Assembly: GCF_000382125.1 (NCBI RefSeq)
Contig: NZ_KB907548.1
Coordinates: 124,001-188,000, forward strand
Direction of reading: 5' to 3'
Source of the DNA: Eudoraea adriatica DSM 19308
GTDB taxonomy: Bacteria; Bacteroidota; Bacteroidia; Flavobacteriales; Flavobacteriaceae
Length of the DNA: 64,000 nt
In this document: piece after piece, positions 18,588 to 26,584 of the stretch
Layout: every line of letters starts with the position of its first letter
How positions within the stretch are numbered: the stretch's first letter is position 1
Position numbers and translations under genes: made by a program
Notes under the pieces: model-generated
The model's input: only the letters and a program-made list of their open reading frames with translations
Database searches by the model: none
Told to the model about the DNA's origin: nothing

Positions 18588-20041
18588 TTTTTAAACAATC
18601 CTTAAAGAATACTACTATCACTTATCTTGGATTTGCGATAGGAGGAATTAATGTTCTTTTCCTTTATACCCGTTTTCTCACCGAAGAGTACTATGGCCTT
18701 GTAGGAGTAATTTTATCCACATCTGCAATTCTAATGCCTTTGATGGCCTTTGGCGTGCCAAATACACTGGTTAAATATTATAGTAATTTTAATGATGCAA
18801 AATCCACCGATGGTTTTCTCACCCTGATGGTTCTTCTTCCATTGGTTATTGTAATCCCACTGGCAGGCATAAGTTATTTTGCCAATGAAATAATAGGCAA
18901 TTTCCTGGCCAGAGAGAACATTATTGTTAAAGACTATGTCTGGAATATTTTTTTAATAGGTATGGCTATGGCTTATTTTGAGATATTTTATGCCTGGTCT
19001 AAAGTTCAGATGAAATCGGTTTTTGGAAATTTCATGAAAGAAGTGTTTGTCAGAGTAGGGGTGAGCCTGCTTTTAATTCTTCTATATATGGGGTCTATAG
19101 GTGCAGACTTTTTTTTAAAGGCCCTGGTAGTTTTATATCTCCTTAGAACTTTGCTCATGAAGCTATATGCATTTAGTCTCAGAAGGCCAAAAATTAGCTT
19201 TAAGTGGCCGGAGAATGCCGGTTCTATAGTAAATTATAGTATCCTAATCATTCTCGGCGGATCTACGGCTGTAATCCTTTTAGAGATAGATCGTTTTATG
19301 ATAAACCAGTTTATTCCTATTCAAAATGTTGCCTATTATACTGTGGCTATTTTTATTGCAACTGTGATTGCGGTCCCTGCAAGGGCCATGCACCAGATCA
19401 CTTATCCAATGACAGCTGAAATACTTAACAGGAATGATGTAACTGAGCTAAAAAAACTATATCAGAAGAGTTCTTTAACCTTGTTCATTGTATCAGGGCT
19501 TATTTTTATTCTAATCCTACTCAACCTTAATGATTTTTTTGCCCTGCTACCGGAAGCCTACAGGGGAGGATATATCATTGTTTTATTAATTGGATTTACT
19601 AAACTGCTCGATGCTCTTTTGGGAAATAACAACGCAATACTATTCAATTCTGATTATTACAGAGTTTTGTTATTTATGGGCGTTCTTTTGGCTTTCTTTA
19701 CCATACTTTTCAATTGGCTCCTTATTCCCTTATACGGATTAAACGGTGCGGCTTTTGCCACTTTTATGGCTATTTGCATCTACAACGGCCTAAAATTGGT
19801 ATATGTAAAACGAAAATTCAATATTACGCCATTCACGGGTGAAACTGCAAAAATTGCCGGTCTTCTCATTTTGATGATGGCTATATTCTATTTTATAGAA
19901 TTAGATTTTAAACCTTTAGTCAACATTATTTTAAAGAGTATACTAATCACGGCAATATATATAGGCGCCCTCTACCGTTATAAAATTTCGGAGGATGTAT
20001 ATGCCGTTTTATCGGGGTTTTTCAGAAAGGGAAATAAGTAA
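18578..20041 (+). CDS. Polysaccharide flippase / Wzx-like MATE-superfamily exporter
   Basis: The 487-residue membrane protein has about 14 predicted transmembrane helices and belongs to the polysaccharide transport (MOP/Wzx) group. Early segments include TITYLGFAIGGINVLFLYTRFLTEEYYGLVGVI, cut here by loops, and AFGVPNTLVKYYSNF near residue 63. Such proteins flip lipid-linked glycans across the inner membrane. The start overlaps the glycosyltransferase gene by 10 nt, which indicates translational coupling. It is the last gene of the DUF4834-YfhO-glycosyltransferase operon and gives that operon a complete make-and-flip logic for a surface glycan. Confidence 0.88.
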   Translation: MGIIFKQSLKNTTITYLGFAIGGINVLFLYTRFLTEEYYGLVGVILSTSAILMPLMAFGVPNTLVKYYSNFNDAKSTDGFLTLMVLLPLVIVIPLAGISYFANEIIGNFLARENIIVKDYVWNIFLIGMAMAYFEIFYAWSKVQMKSVFGNFMKEVFVRVGVSLLLILLYMGSIGADFFLKALVVLYLLRTLLMKLYAFSLRRPKISFKWPENAGSIVNYSILIILGGSTAVILLEIDRFMINQFIPIQNVAYYTVAIFIATVIAVPARAMHQITYPMTAEILNRNDVTELKKLYQKSSLTLFIVSGLIFILILLNLNDFFALLPEAYRGGYIIVLLIGFTKLLDALLGNNNAILFNSDYYRVLLFMGVLLAFFTILFNWLLIPLYGLNGAAFATFMAICIYNGLKLVYVKRKFNITPFTGETAKIAGLLILMMAIFYFIELDFKPLVNIILKSILITAIYIGALYRYKISEDVYAVLSGFFRKGNK

Positions 20042-20093
20042 TGTTTACTTCTTGAGATTAGGATTTCAGTTGGAATTGTTGGGGGTTTAGGGT

Positions 20094-20136
20094 TTAGAAA
20101 AACCCCACCAGGACTTTTTAAATCCACAGTGGGGTT
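20094..20136 (-). terminator. Terminator of the Tyr-rich secreted protein gene
   Basis: The arms AACCCCAC (20101-20108) and GTGGGGTT (20129-20136) pair across a 20-nt loop. Read on the minus strand, the hairpin is followed by a run of Ts (GGGGTTTTTTCT), so it fits termination of the gene that ends at 20166. The plus-strand flippase transcript would pass the same hairpin without a T tract. Confidence 0.65.
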
Positions 20137-20165
20137 AAACAACTAACCAACCTAAAACTATAACT

Positions 20166-21392
20166 TTATTTCAATTTTGTATTTCTGCTTCGTGTAATAT
20201 TACTTTTACTAGAACTTCTGGAAGGGCTTCTGCTTGTTATTCTGTTGGCATTGCCTGTCCTTTCATTTATTTTGCTTTTTGAAGTCCTGTCCGATGACTT
20301 ATATGCAATATTACGTTTGTTTTCAGTACTTGTTTTAGTTGTCCTGCTGGTTGTAGCCAATATTTGTGGCCTTTTATAAGCTGAACTGCTTCGTTGAACT
20401 GTATTGCTCCGGGGAGCTGCTGTTATTTCCCTTTTTGTTACAGTTCTACCGCCTGCCAGGGAACGTGCAGATCTTTTAGCATCATTTTTAACCATATTAC
20501 CCTCAATATTTCCGGGGGTTTTGGCAACAGTTCTTTTTGTGCTATTGGATGCAGTCCTATTAGATCTGCTAATAGCTGTATTGTTTACAGTTCTTTTTGC
20601 GCCATTCCCAGCTCCTCTTTGTGCAACCGATGTTGCATTTCTCATTGAAGTGCTGCTCCTATAGCTATCGCCTCTTCGGGAATTATTTTCCCTGGCAACT
20701 ACGCGTGTATCATTTCTGTAAACCTTGCTGCGCCTATTGTAATTGTTGCTATGGTCATAATGATGGCCTACTTTGGCATACGCTCTCCTGTAATTATGGT
20801 AATAAGGTCTGTAGTAGGTATATCTAACAGGGTTATAATATCTTCTGTACGGACTGTTATAAACCAGGCAGAAGCCAACAGCCGGTCTTACAAAATAGTT
20901 GTAATATGGTCTGTAGGTATAAAATTGATTGTATACATTAACATAGCCCGTGTAATGACTGTAGTATCCTCTGTTGTTATAATAAACATGCATGCCACCC
21001 ACACGTCTTACCCTACCGTTTCTATACCAAACGTCAACACCGCCAATTCGATTAACACGTCCGTAATAATCGTAAAACACGGGTACATTTTCAATTTGAA
21101 TTACTGCGCCATAATCATCGTACTGTACAAATGCGTTATAATTATAGCCTGAATTGAATGTAATGTTGGCACTTCCGTAATTTACATTAGCTCCTGCATT
21201 AATACGGTTGTCTATAAAGAAATCGAATTCACCATCCGGATATACAGAAAACGTAATGCCATTTTCAACAAAAATGAAAGAATTGTTGTATCTATAAGCA
21301 TTGCGTATCGCAACCTTATCTTCCACTGTGGCCCCAAGAGTACTCGCAGTACCTAAAACTATAGCCGTAAAAAGGAATATTAAATTTCTCAT
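20166..21392 (-). CDS. Secreted Tyr-rich protein with basic Arg/Ser/Thr/Asn-rich tail
   Basis: The 408-residue protein has a Sec signal peptide (MRNLIFLFTAIVLGTASTLGA) and two contrasting halves. Residues about 25-215 form a domain rich in Tyr, Asn and Gly, with repeated YDYYGRVNRIGGVDVWYRNG-type turns and runs such as YRPYYHNYRRAY. Residues about 216-408 are low-complexity and very basic, almost all Arg, Ser, Thr, Asn and Lys, without predicted structure. I do not recognise a named family beyond a general flavobacterial hypothetical. It is presumably periplasmic or surface-associated, and the basic tail could bind anionic glycan or nucleic acid. It stands alone; uvrA lies upstream on the same strand, 183 nt away. 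Confidence 0.75.
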   Translation of the reverse strand: MRNLIFLFTAIVLGTASTLGATVEDKVAIRNAYRYNNSFIFVENGITFSVYPDGEFDFFIDNRINAGANVNYGSANITFNSGYNYNAFVQYDDYGAVIQIENVPVFYDYYGRVNRIGGVDVWYRNGRVRRVGGMHVYYNNRGYYSHYTGYVNVYNQFYTYRPYYNYFVRPAVGFCLVYNSPYRRYYNPVRYTYYRPYYHNYRRAYAKVGHHYDHSNNYNRRSKVYRNDTRVVARENNSRRGDSYRSSTSMRNATSVAQRGAGNGAKRTVNNTAISRSNRTASNSTKRTVAKTPGNIEGNMVKNDAKRSARSLAGGRTVTKREITAAPRSNTVQRSSSAYKRPQILATTSRTTKTSTENKRNIAYKSSDRTSKSKINERTGNANRITSRSPSRSSSKSNITRSRNTKLK

Positions 21393-21575
21393 GATATAAG
21401 GTTTTAAATTTCCGAATGCAACTATTTACATTCATCTATTTAATACCAAACAGCGTGCCAGAAATAGTAATACCTATGTAAAATACTGATTATCAATTAT
21501 TTAATAATAATAAATATTAAAGAATAGAACTTTTGCTTAGGTCCTTAATGAGGAAAAAGGGGTATTTATCGGGTA

Positions 21576-24356
21576 CTAATGTAATTTTTCACGAAGGTAG
21601 CGTGCTGTGTGGGAATTATTATTTGTGGCGATTACCTCTGGTGTGCCAAACGCAATAAGATTACCTCCATTTTCACCTCCTTCGGGTCCCAGATCTATAA
21701 CATGATCCGCACATTTTATAAATTCAATATTGTGCTCAATTACAACCACGGAATGGCCTCTTGCGATTAATGCATCAAAAGATTTTAAAAGTTTTTTAAT
21801 ATCATGAAAATGAAGCCCTGTAGTAGGTTCATCAAATATGAACAAAGCTTTTTCTTTGGTGGTTCCTTTTACAAGGAATGATGCCAGTTTAATCCTTTGA
21901 GCCTCTCCACCCGATAAGGTAGATGAGGATTGACCTAAAGTGACGTATCCCAGACCGACTTCCTGAAGCGGCCGTAATTTACTGACGATTTTTGTTTGCA
22001 AATGAGTTTCAAAGAATGCAATGGCATCATCAATCGTCATGTTCAATATATCATCAATATTGGCATTTTCAAATCTCACCTCCAGTACTTCTTTCTTGAA
22101 ACGCTTACCGCTGCAGGTATCACATTCCAGGTGCACATCTGCCATAAACTGCATTTCTACAGTAATCTCCCCTTCGCCTTTGCACTTTTCACATCTGCCA
22201 CCATCTACATTAAAGGAGAAGTGTTTGGCTTGAAACCCCCTTAGCTTACTTAATTTTTGTGAGGCATATAATGCCCTGATATCATCATAGGCTTTAATAT
22301 ACGTAACCGGATTTGAACGAGACGACCTTCCAATCGGGTTTTGATCTACAAACTCTACATTTCTAAGGGTGTCGAATTTGCCGGATATTTCTGTATACTG
22401 ACCAGCTTTTTCTCCGTAACCGCCTACTTCTTTAAGCAAAATGGGGTAAAGCAATTTTTTTACCAGAGTACTTTTTCCACTCCCTGAAACGCCTGTTATT
22501 ACCGTAAGCATATTAAGTGGAAAAGTGACATCAATATTCTTTAAATTATTTTCTCTGGCTCCTTTAATTTCAATATAATATTTAGAGGTTCTGCGTTTTT
22601 CGGGAATTTCAATTGTCAGGCTTCCATTCAGGTAACTTGCAGTAAGCGAAGACGATTTCAGGATTTCCTTCATAGGGCCATGGGCTACTACTTCGCCCCC
22701 GTGAGTACCGGCTTCCGGACCAATGTCAATCACTTCATCGGCTGCAAGCATTATGTCTTCGTCATGTTCAACAACAATAACAGTATTGCCTAAATCCCTT
22801 AGAGACTTTAATACATTTATAAGATTTTCCGTATCTCTCGGATGCAAACCAATACTTGGTTCATCTAAAATATACATTGATCCAACCAAACTGCTTCCAA
22901 GCGAAGTGGCCAGGTTTATTCGCTGACTTTCACCCCCGGACAGCGTATTGGATTTTCTGTTAATGGTTAAATACTGCAATCCAACCTTATCCAGATAACT
23001 TAATCTTGTTTTGATTTCTGCTAATAATCTTTTTGCAATTTTTAAGTCGTGTTCACTTAATGTAAGCTGGTCAAAAAATGTAATCAAATTGTCAATTGAC
23101 AGCTCAACCAGATCTGAAATAGACTTGTCACCAATCTTAATATAGTTGGTTTCCATTCTGAGGCGTTTTCCTTTGCAATAGTTGCACCTTGTTTTACCTC
23201 TATACCTGGAGAGCATAACCCTATTCTGAATTTTATAACTCTTCTCCTCCAATTGCCGGAAAAATTTATCAATACCCATAAAATGCTCATTTCCCTGCCA
23301 GGCCACTAATTTTTGTACTTCACTGAGCTGATACCATGGTTTATGAATAGGAAAATTAAATTTATATGCAGAATTTACTAATTGATCCCTATACCAGCTC
23401 ATACTCTCGCCTCGCCATGGAAAGATGGCATTTTCAAATACAGACAATCCCGTATTGGGAATTACAAGATCCTCGTCAATACCAATTACGTCGCCATATC
23501 CTTCACACTTCGGACAAGCGCCATATGGGTTATTAAAACTAAAAAGGTGAACGTTGGGTTCCATAAAGGCCATTCCATCCAGTTCAAATTTATTGCTAAA
23601 CCGGGTCACCTTTCCATTTGAAATTTCTTCGATAAAGCAATATCCCTTGCCTTCAAAAAAGGCGGTATCCACTGCATTGGCTAATCGATTTAGAAAATCC
23701 TCGTCATCTTTCTTAATGATTCGATCTACAACTAATTCGAATTTATAACCAATATCCTCCAGGGCGTCTTCAATCCTGCAGACTTTGTTGTTGTGCTTTA
23801 TCCTTGCGTATCCTTGTTTGGATAGCAGCTGCAATGATTTCGCAGGATCTCTGTCTTTGGAAATTACAATAGGAGCCAATAACAGGAGCTTGGTGCCTTC
23901 TTCGAATGATTTTACATGATTTACAACATCTGTGACATTGTGTTTCTTAACCTCTTTACCTGAAACTGGCGAGTACGTTTTGCCAATTCTGGCATAGAGG
24001 AGTTTTAAATAGTCATATATTTCTGTTGTAGTGCCAACGGTGGACCTTGGATTAGTAGAATTGACCTTTTGTTCAATGGCTATGGCAGGAGCGATTCCTT
24101 TTATATAGTCTACTTTGGGTTTGTCTAATTTGCCAAGAAATTGCCTTGCGTAGGAGGAAAGGCTCTCTACATAACGACGCTGACCCTCAGCATAAAGAGT
24201 ATCGAAGGCCAAACTAGACTTACCTGAACCGGAAAGTCCGGTAATAACGACCAGCTTATTTCTTGGGATTACTACATCTATATTTTTGAGGTTATGCAGT
24301 TTAGCCCCTTTGATTATTATATTTTTCTTTGGATTAACTTCGGTTATTGCGGACAT
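21576..24356 (-). CDS. uvrA: Excinuclease ABC subunit A
   Basis: The 926-residue protein is the damage-recognition ATPase of nucleotide excision repair. Two ABC cassettes are present: Walker [10 protein letters not shown] near residue 41 and GVSGSGKST near 625, with signatures [12 protein letters not shown] and [12 protein letters not shown]. The zinc-binding modules appear as [16 protein letters not shown], and the pair CEKCKGEG ... CDTCSGKR. I choose the ATG at 24356 ([11 protein letters not shown]). A longer frame reaches an upstream start at 24398, but the likely promoter -7 box at 24374-24381 lies inside that extension, so the longer protein could not be made from it. Confidence 0.95.
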   Translation of the reverse strand: MSAITEVNPKKNIIIKGAKLHNLKNIDVVIPRNKLVVITGLSGSGKSSLAFDTLYAEGQRRYVESLSSYARQFLGKLDKPKVDYIKGIAPAIAIEQKVNSTNPRSTVGTTTEIYDYLKLLYARIGKTYSPVSGKEVKKHNVTDVVNHVKSFEEGTKLLLLAPIVISKDRDPAKSLQLLSKQGYARIKHNNKVCRIEDALEDIGYKFELVVDRIIKKDDEDFLNRLANAVDTAFFEGKGYCFIEEISNGKVTRFSNKFELDGMAFMEPNVHLFSFNNPYGACPKCEGYGDVIGIDEDLVIPNTGLSVFENAIFPWRGESMSWYRDQLVNSAYKFNFPIHKPWYQLSEVQKLVAWQGNEHFMGIDKFFRQLEEKSYKIQNRVMLSRYRGKTRCNYCKGKRLRMETNYIKIGDKSISDLVELSIDNLITFFDQLTLSEHDLKIAKRLLAEIKTRLSYLDKVGLQYLTINRKSNTLSGGESQRINLATSLGSSLVGSMYILDEPSIGLHPRDTENLINVLKSLRDLGNTVIVVEHDEDIMLAADEVIDIGPEAGTHGGEVVAHGPMKEILKSSSLTASYLNGSLTIEIPEKRRTSKYYIEIKGARENNLKNIDVTFPLNMLTVITGVSGSGKSTLVKKLLYPILLKEVGGYGEKAGQYTEISGKFDTLRNVEFVDQNPIGRSSRSNPVTYIKAYDDIRALYASQKLSKLRGFQAKHFSFNVDGGRCEKCKGEGEITVEMQFMADVHLECDTCSGKRFKKEVLEVRFENANIDDILNMTIDDAIAFFETHLQTKIVSKLRPLQEVGLGYVTLGQSSSTLSGGEAQRIKLASFLVKGTTKEKALFIFDEPTTGLHFHDIKKLLKSFDALIARGHSVVVIEHNIEFIKCADHVIDLGPEGGENGGNLIAFGTPEVIATNNNSHTARYLREKLH

Positions 24357-24373
24357 TTCTAATATTAGGTTGG

Positions 24374-24405
24374 CAAAGATACAATATGTTGAATTCAAAC
24401 ACCAA
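24374..24405 (-). promoter_or_regulatory. Putative uvrA promoter (TTG-N21-TATCTTTG)
   Basis: On the minus strand, TTG (24403-24405) and TATCTTTG (24374-24381) are separated by 21 nt, which fits the Bacteroidota TTG / TAnnTTTG layout. The -7 box lies 17 nt before the chosen uvrA ATG and helps decide that start. No LexA-type dyad was recognised. Confidence 0.6.
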
Positions 24406-24473
24406 TAGGTGGCTTTTTACATCGGAATTGTGTAAAATCACAACATTGTTTATAGGAGAATATATATTTTTTC

Positions 24474-24481
24474 TATATTTG
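24474..24481 (+). promoter_or_regulatory. Putative -7 element (TATATTTG) for sigma factor copy 1
   Basis: TATATTTG fits TAnnTTTG and would give a leader of roughly 110 nt before the first sigma gene. The nearest upstream TTG is 25 nt away, so the -33 element is doubtful. The leader also holds a small hairpin. Confidence 0.4.
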
Positions 24482-24553
24482 GGGTATAATTATTAAAACT
24501 TCTGCCTATACAAGAAAATTACTTTTTTGAGATAAAACCTGAATAATGAAAGT

Positions 24554-24571
24554 CCTTTCCCAAAAGAAAGG
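24554..24571 (+). promoter_or_regulatory. Leader hairpin upstream of sigma factor copy 1
   Basis: CCTTTC and GAAAGG pair across CCAAAA, 30 nt before the ATG. There is no T tract, so it is not a classical terminator. It may affect translation or mRNA stability of the sigma gene. No equivalent hairpin is obvious at the same place before copy 2. Confidence 0.3.
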
Positions 24572-24601
24572 CCCCTAAGTTTAACCAAAAAAGTAATTAG
24601 T

Positions 24602-25183
24602 ATGCAACTACCTGCAGAAGATCCAATATTAGTTCAGAATTACATTAGCGGCGATGAAAAAGCCCTTGAAATTCTAATCAACAAACACAATCAGCGTATT
24701 ACCAGTTTTATTTATTCCAAGGTCCTGGATAGGGCTATTGCAGAGGATATCTTTCAGGATACCTTTATAAAGGTAATTAACACTTTAAAAAGAGGCGCAT
24801 ATAATGAAGAAGGCAAGTTCTTGCCCTGGGTAATGCGCATAGCACATAATCTTGTCATTGACCATTTTAGAAGAAATAAGCGAATGCCTAAATTTGAAGG
24901 TACCGGAGATTTTAATATCTTTTCTGTTTTGGGAGATGATAAACTGGATGCTGAGAGACAGATAATTAAAGACCAGATTGAAAATGATCTGGGGTTATTG
25001 ATAGAAGAACTTCCTGATGATCAAAAAGAGGTTTTAATAATGCGCATGTACAGGGATATGAGTTTTAAAGAAATATCCGAAAATACGGGCGTAAGCATTA
25101 ATACTGCTTTGGGGAGAATGCGGTATGCCTTAATTAACCTTAGAAAGATAATAGAAAAGAACAATATTGTTTTAACGAATTAA
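24602..25183 (+). CDS. RNA polymerase sigma factor, sigma-70/ECF type, copy 1
   Basis: The 193-residue protein has sigma region 2 (DIFQDTFIKVINTLKRG ... PWVMRIAHNLVIDHFRR, about residues 25-100) and region 4 (LPDDQKEVLIMRMYRDMSFKEIS, then NTGVSINTALGRMRYAL, about 138-180), with no regions 1 or 3. This is ECF-like architecture, so it should direct RNA polymerase to a small regulon. Copy 2 lies 0.57 kb downstream. The two align without gaps, with about 35 differences in 193 positions, and region 4 is nearly identical, so they may read the same or overlapping promoters. A 47-residue ORF follows each copy. No recognisable transmembrane anti-sigma gene is adjacent, which is unusual for ECF factors. 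Confidence 0.9.
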   Translation: MQLPAEDPILVQNYISGDEKALEILINKHNQRITSFIYSKVLDRAIAEDIFQDTFIKVINTLKRGAYNEEGKFLPWVMRIAHNLVIDHFRRNKRMPKFEGTGDFNIFSVLGDDKLDAERQIIKDQIENDLGLLIEELPDDQKEVLIMRMYRDMSFKEISENTGVSINTALGRMRYALINLRKIIEKNNIVLTN

Positions 25184-25220
25184 TAGGTTCTATAACGACA
25201 AATCCAATTGGTTCCATAAT

Positions 25221-25244
25221 AGTTGCGTTATTTAGGCATAACAA
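25221..25244 (+). promoter_or_regulatory. Conserved dyad AGTTGCGTTAT-N6-ATAACAA before small ORF copy 1
   Basis: AGTTGCGTTAT (25221-25231) and ATAACAA (25238-25244) are separated by six bases and lie 8 nt before the small ORF. The inner part GTTAT-N6-ATAAC is a perfect inverted repeat. Exactly the same two words with the same six-base gap occur at 26372-26395 before the second small ORF, while the intervening bases differ. This looks like a protein-binding site or promoter that has been preserved after duplication. Confidence 0.6.
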
Positions 25245-25252
25245 ATTAATTT

Positions 25253-25396
25253 ATGGAACAGATTTACCCCGAAAATCAAAACAAATGCCGACTTGTAAAG
25301 GCTAATCCGGAAAGTGTTCGCTTTTTGCTACAGTATTCCAAGTCGCTGAATATTGTAAATCATAAAGGAATGAAGTTCGAGAACAATTTGAATTGA
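25253..25396 (+). CDS. 47-residue conserved small protein, sigma-cassette copy 1
   Basis: A short ORF (ATG to TGA) encodes 47 residues beginning MEQIYPENQNKC and ending KFENNLN. It is 69 nt after sigma factor copy 1, and a terminator follows 31 nt later. A second ORF of identical length in the same position after sigma copy 2 shares 25 of 47 residues, including the core PE--RFLL-YS-S and the end KFE--LN. That conservation at the protein level shows selection for a real product. It is charged, with no signal peptide or membrane helix, and has a single Cys (residue 12) kept in both copies. The function is unknown; a sigma-binding or co-regulated peptide is possible. Confidence 0.7.
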   Translation: MEQIYPENQNKCRLVKANPESVRFLLQYSKSLNIVNHKGMKFENNLN

Positions 25397-25754
25397 GCAA
25401 TTCCTTTATTTAAAGAATAAACAACTGTCCCTTTGATATCATATCAAGGGGATTTTTCTTTTCCAGCTGCTTCTTCAGTATTATGCTTAGGCGATTCGCA
25501 TTAATCCGTGAATAGTCCTGGCCAACAGAAAAATTCCATGGTAACTAATATTTTATGGATTTATTGTGCTTAAAATTACCAAACCGCGATTTGACATCAG
25601 AAATCGGGGGTTTGACAACATAGTTTTTCACGGGCCTCTCTATTTCTATACTTTTAAATTGTAATTATGAAATCATAGTTACTCAGGAAGTAAACTAATA
25701 ACCAAAGGCACAACAAAAAAGCTCCTTTATAATAACCAAAAAATATTACCGACT
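25397..25754 (+). other. 358-nt intergenic region between sigma cassettes
   Basis: The region holds the terminator at 25428-25462 and a weak hairpin around 25581-25600 (CGATTT ... AAATCG), then the AT-rich leader of sigma copy 2. The last bases before each sigma ATG share the word AACCAAAAAA. I see no ORF of substance, tRNA or transposon end. Confidence 0.5.
25428..25462 (+). terminator. Rho-independent terminator after small ORF copy 1
   Basis: TCCCTTTGATA and TATCAAGGGGA pair (one T-G wobble) around a TCA loop, followed by TTTTTCTTTT. It lies 31 nt after the small ORF, so sigma copy 1 and its small ORF form a closed transcription unit separate from copy 2. Confidence 0.85.
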
Positions 25755-26336
25755 ATGGAATTTCAAATTGATGATTCAGAATTAGTAAGAGACTATATCA
25801 GCGGCGACGAAAAAGCCCTCGAAGTCCTTATAAACAGGCATAATCAGCGCATTAGTAGTTTTATTTATTCAAAGGTATTGGATAAGGATATTACGGAGGA
25901 TATCTTTCAGGATACTTTTATCAAAGTAATTAAAACTCTAAAAAAAGGTTCTTATAGTGAAGAGGGAAAATTCTTGCCCTGGGTAATGAGAATATCACAC
26001 AACCTTATTATTGATCACTTTAGAAAGAATAAGCGTATGCCTAAGTTTGAAGGGAGTGATGATTTCAATATTTTTTCGGTTATTGGTGATGATAAGCTAA
26101 ATGCAGAAAAGCAGATTATCAAAGATCAGATAGATAGTGATCTGGGTGCTTTGATTGAAGAATTACCGGATGACCAGAAAGAGGTTTTGCTTATGAGAAT
26201 CTATAAGGACATGAGCTTTAAGGAGATTTCTGAAAATACAGGAGTAAGTATAAATACTGCACTTGGAAGAATGCGATATGCTTTAATAAATCTTAGAAAA
26301 ATAATAGAAAGACACAATATCGTTTTAACAAATTAA
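25755..26336 (+). CDS. RNA polymerase sigma factor, sigma-70/ECF type, copy 2
   Basis: This 193-residue paralogue of copy 1 has the same regions 2 and 4 and the same length, with about 82 percent identical residues and no gap. Most changes are at the N-terminus (residues 2-13) and in the linker around residues 102-120. The region 4 recognition helix area SFKEISENTGVSINTALGRMRYALINLRKI is unchanged between copies. The N-terminal segment, which often contacts regulators, is the most divergent, so the copies may be separately controlled while reading similar promoters. DNA-level divergence is clearly higher than protein divergence, so the duplication is old and both genes are under purifying selection. 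It is followed by small ORF copy 2. Confidence 0.9.
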   Translation: MEFQIDDSELVRDYISGDEKALEVLINRHNQRISSFIYSKVLDKDITEDIFQDTFIKVIKTLKKGSYSEEGKFLPWVMRISHNLIIDHFRKNKRMPKFEGSDDFNIFSVIGDDKLNAEKQIIKDQIDSDLGALIEELPDDQKEVLLMRIYKDMSFKEISENTGVSINTALGRMRYALINLRKIIERHNIVLTN

Positions 26337-26371
26337 GAGCAGAGAATACATTAAAACAATATTTCCATTTA

Positions 26372-26395
26372 AGTTGCGTTATAAGTTTATAACAA
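26372..26395 (+). promoter_or_regulatory. Conserved dyad AGTTGCGTTAT-N6-ATAACAA before small ORF copy 2
   Basis: AGTTGCGTTAT (26372-26382) and ATAACAA (26389-26395) repeat the arrangement seen before small ORF copy 1, with the same 6-nt gap. Here the site lies 12 nt before the ATG. The surrounding intergenic sequence is not otherwise alike, which marks these bases as functional. Confidence 0.6.
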
Positions 26396-26407
26396 TACTA
26401 TACTAAT

Positions 26408-26551
26408 ATGGAAAAAATTTACTCTGAAGAACGAAACGCTTGTAAACTGGCCAAAACCAGTCCTGAGACGATCCGGTTTTTACTGGATTATTCCAGGTCC
26501 TTCAGAATAACGAAGTACAAGAAATTCAAATTTGAAACAACTTTGAATTAA
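26408..26551 (+). CDS. 47-residue conserved small protein, sigma-cassette copy 2
   Basis: The ORF runs from ATG to TAA and encodes 47 residues beginning MEKIYSEERNAC and ending KFETTLN. It is the counterpart of the ORF after sigma copy 1: same length, gapless alignment, 25 identical residues, and the same position relative to the sigma gene and the dyad. It is more basic than copy 1 (SFRITKYKKFKF near the C-terminus). A strong terminator follows 8 nt after the stop codon. No membrane segment is seen. It is not a known anti-sigma family that I recognise. Confidence 0.7.
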   Translation: MEKIYSEERNACKLAKTSPETIRFLLDYSRSFRITKYKKFKFETTLN

Positions 26552-26559
26552 AACAAAAT

Positions 26560-26584
26560 GGCCCGCATTTAGCGGGCCTTTTTT
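26560..26584 (+). terminator. Rho-independent terminator after small ORF copy 2
   Basis: GGCCCGC / GCGGGCC with an ATTTA loop is followed by TTTTTT. It overlaps the last codons of the convergent nth gene, and on the minus strand is followed by a weaker T-rich stretch, so it may serve both genes. Confidence 0.85.

Noticed and set aside
20394-21152. Several plus-strand ORFs of 76 to 133 residues
   Set aside because: They lie antisense to the Tyr/Asn- and Arg/Ser-rich secreted protein, whose biased codons keep opposite frames open. Their translations are unlike proteins and they have no start signals.
25463-25754. Possible promoter for sigma factor copy 2 (TTTGACA words and TACTTTTA)
   Set aside because: The spacings do not fit TTG / TAnnTTTG, so no site was annotated there.
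24602-26336. Assembly duplication artefact as the reason for the two sigma genes
   Set aside because: The copies differ at many protein and still more DNA positions and have unrelated flanks, so this is a real, old duplication.
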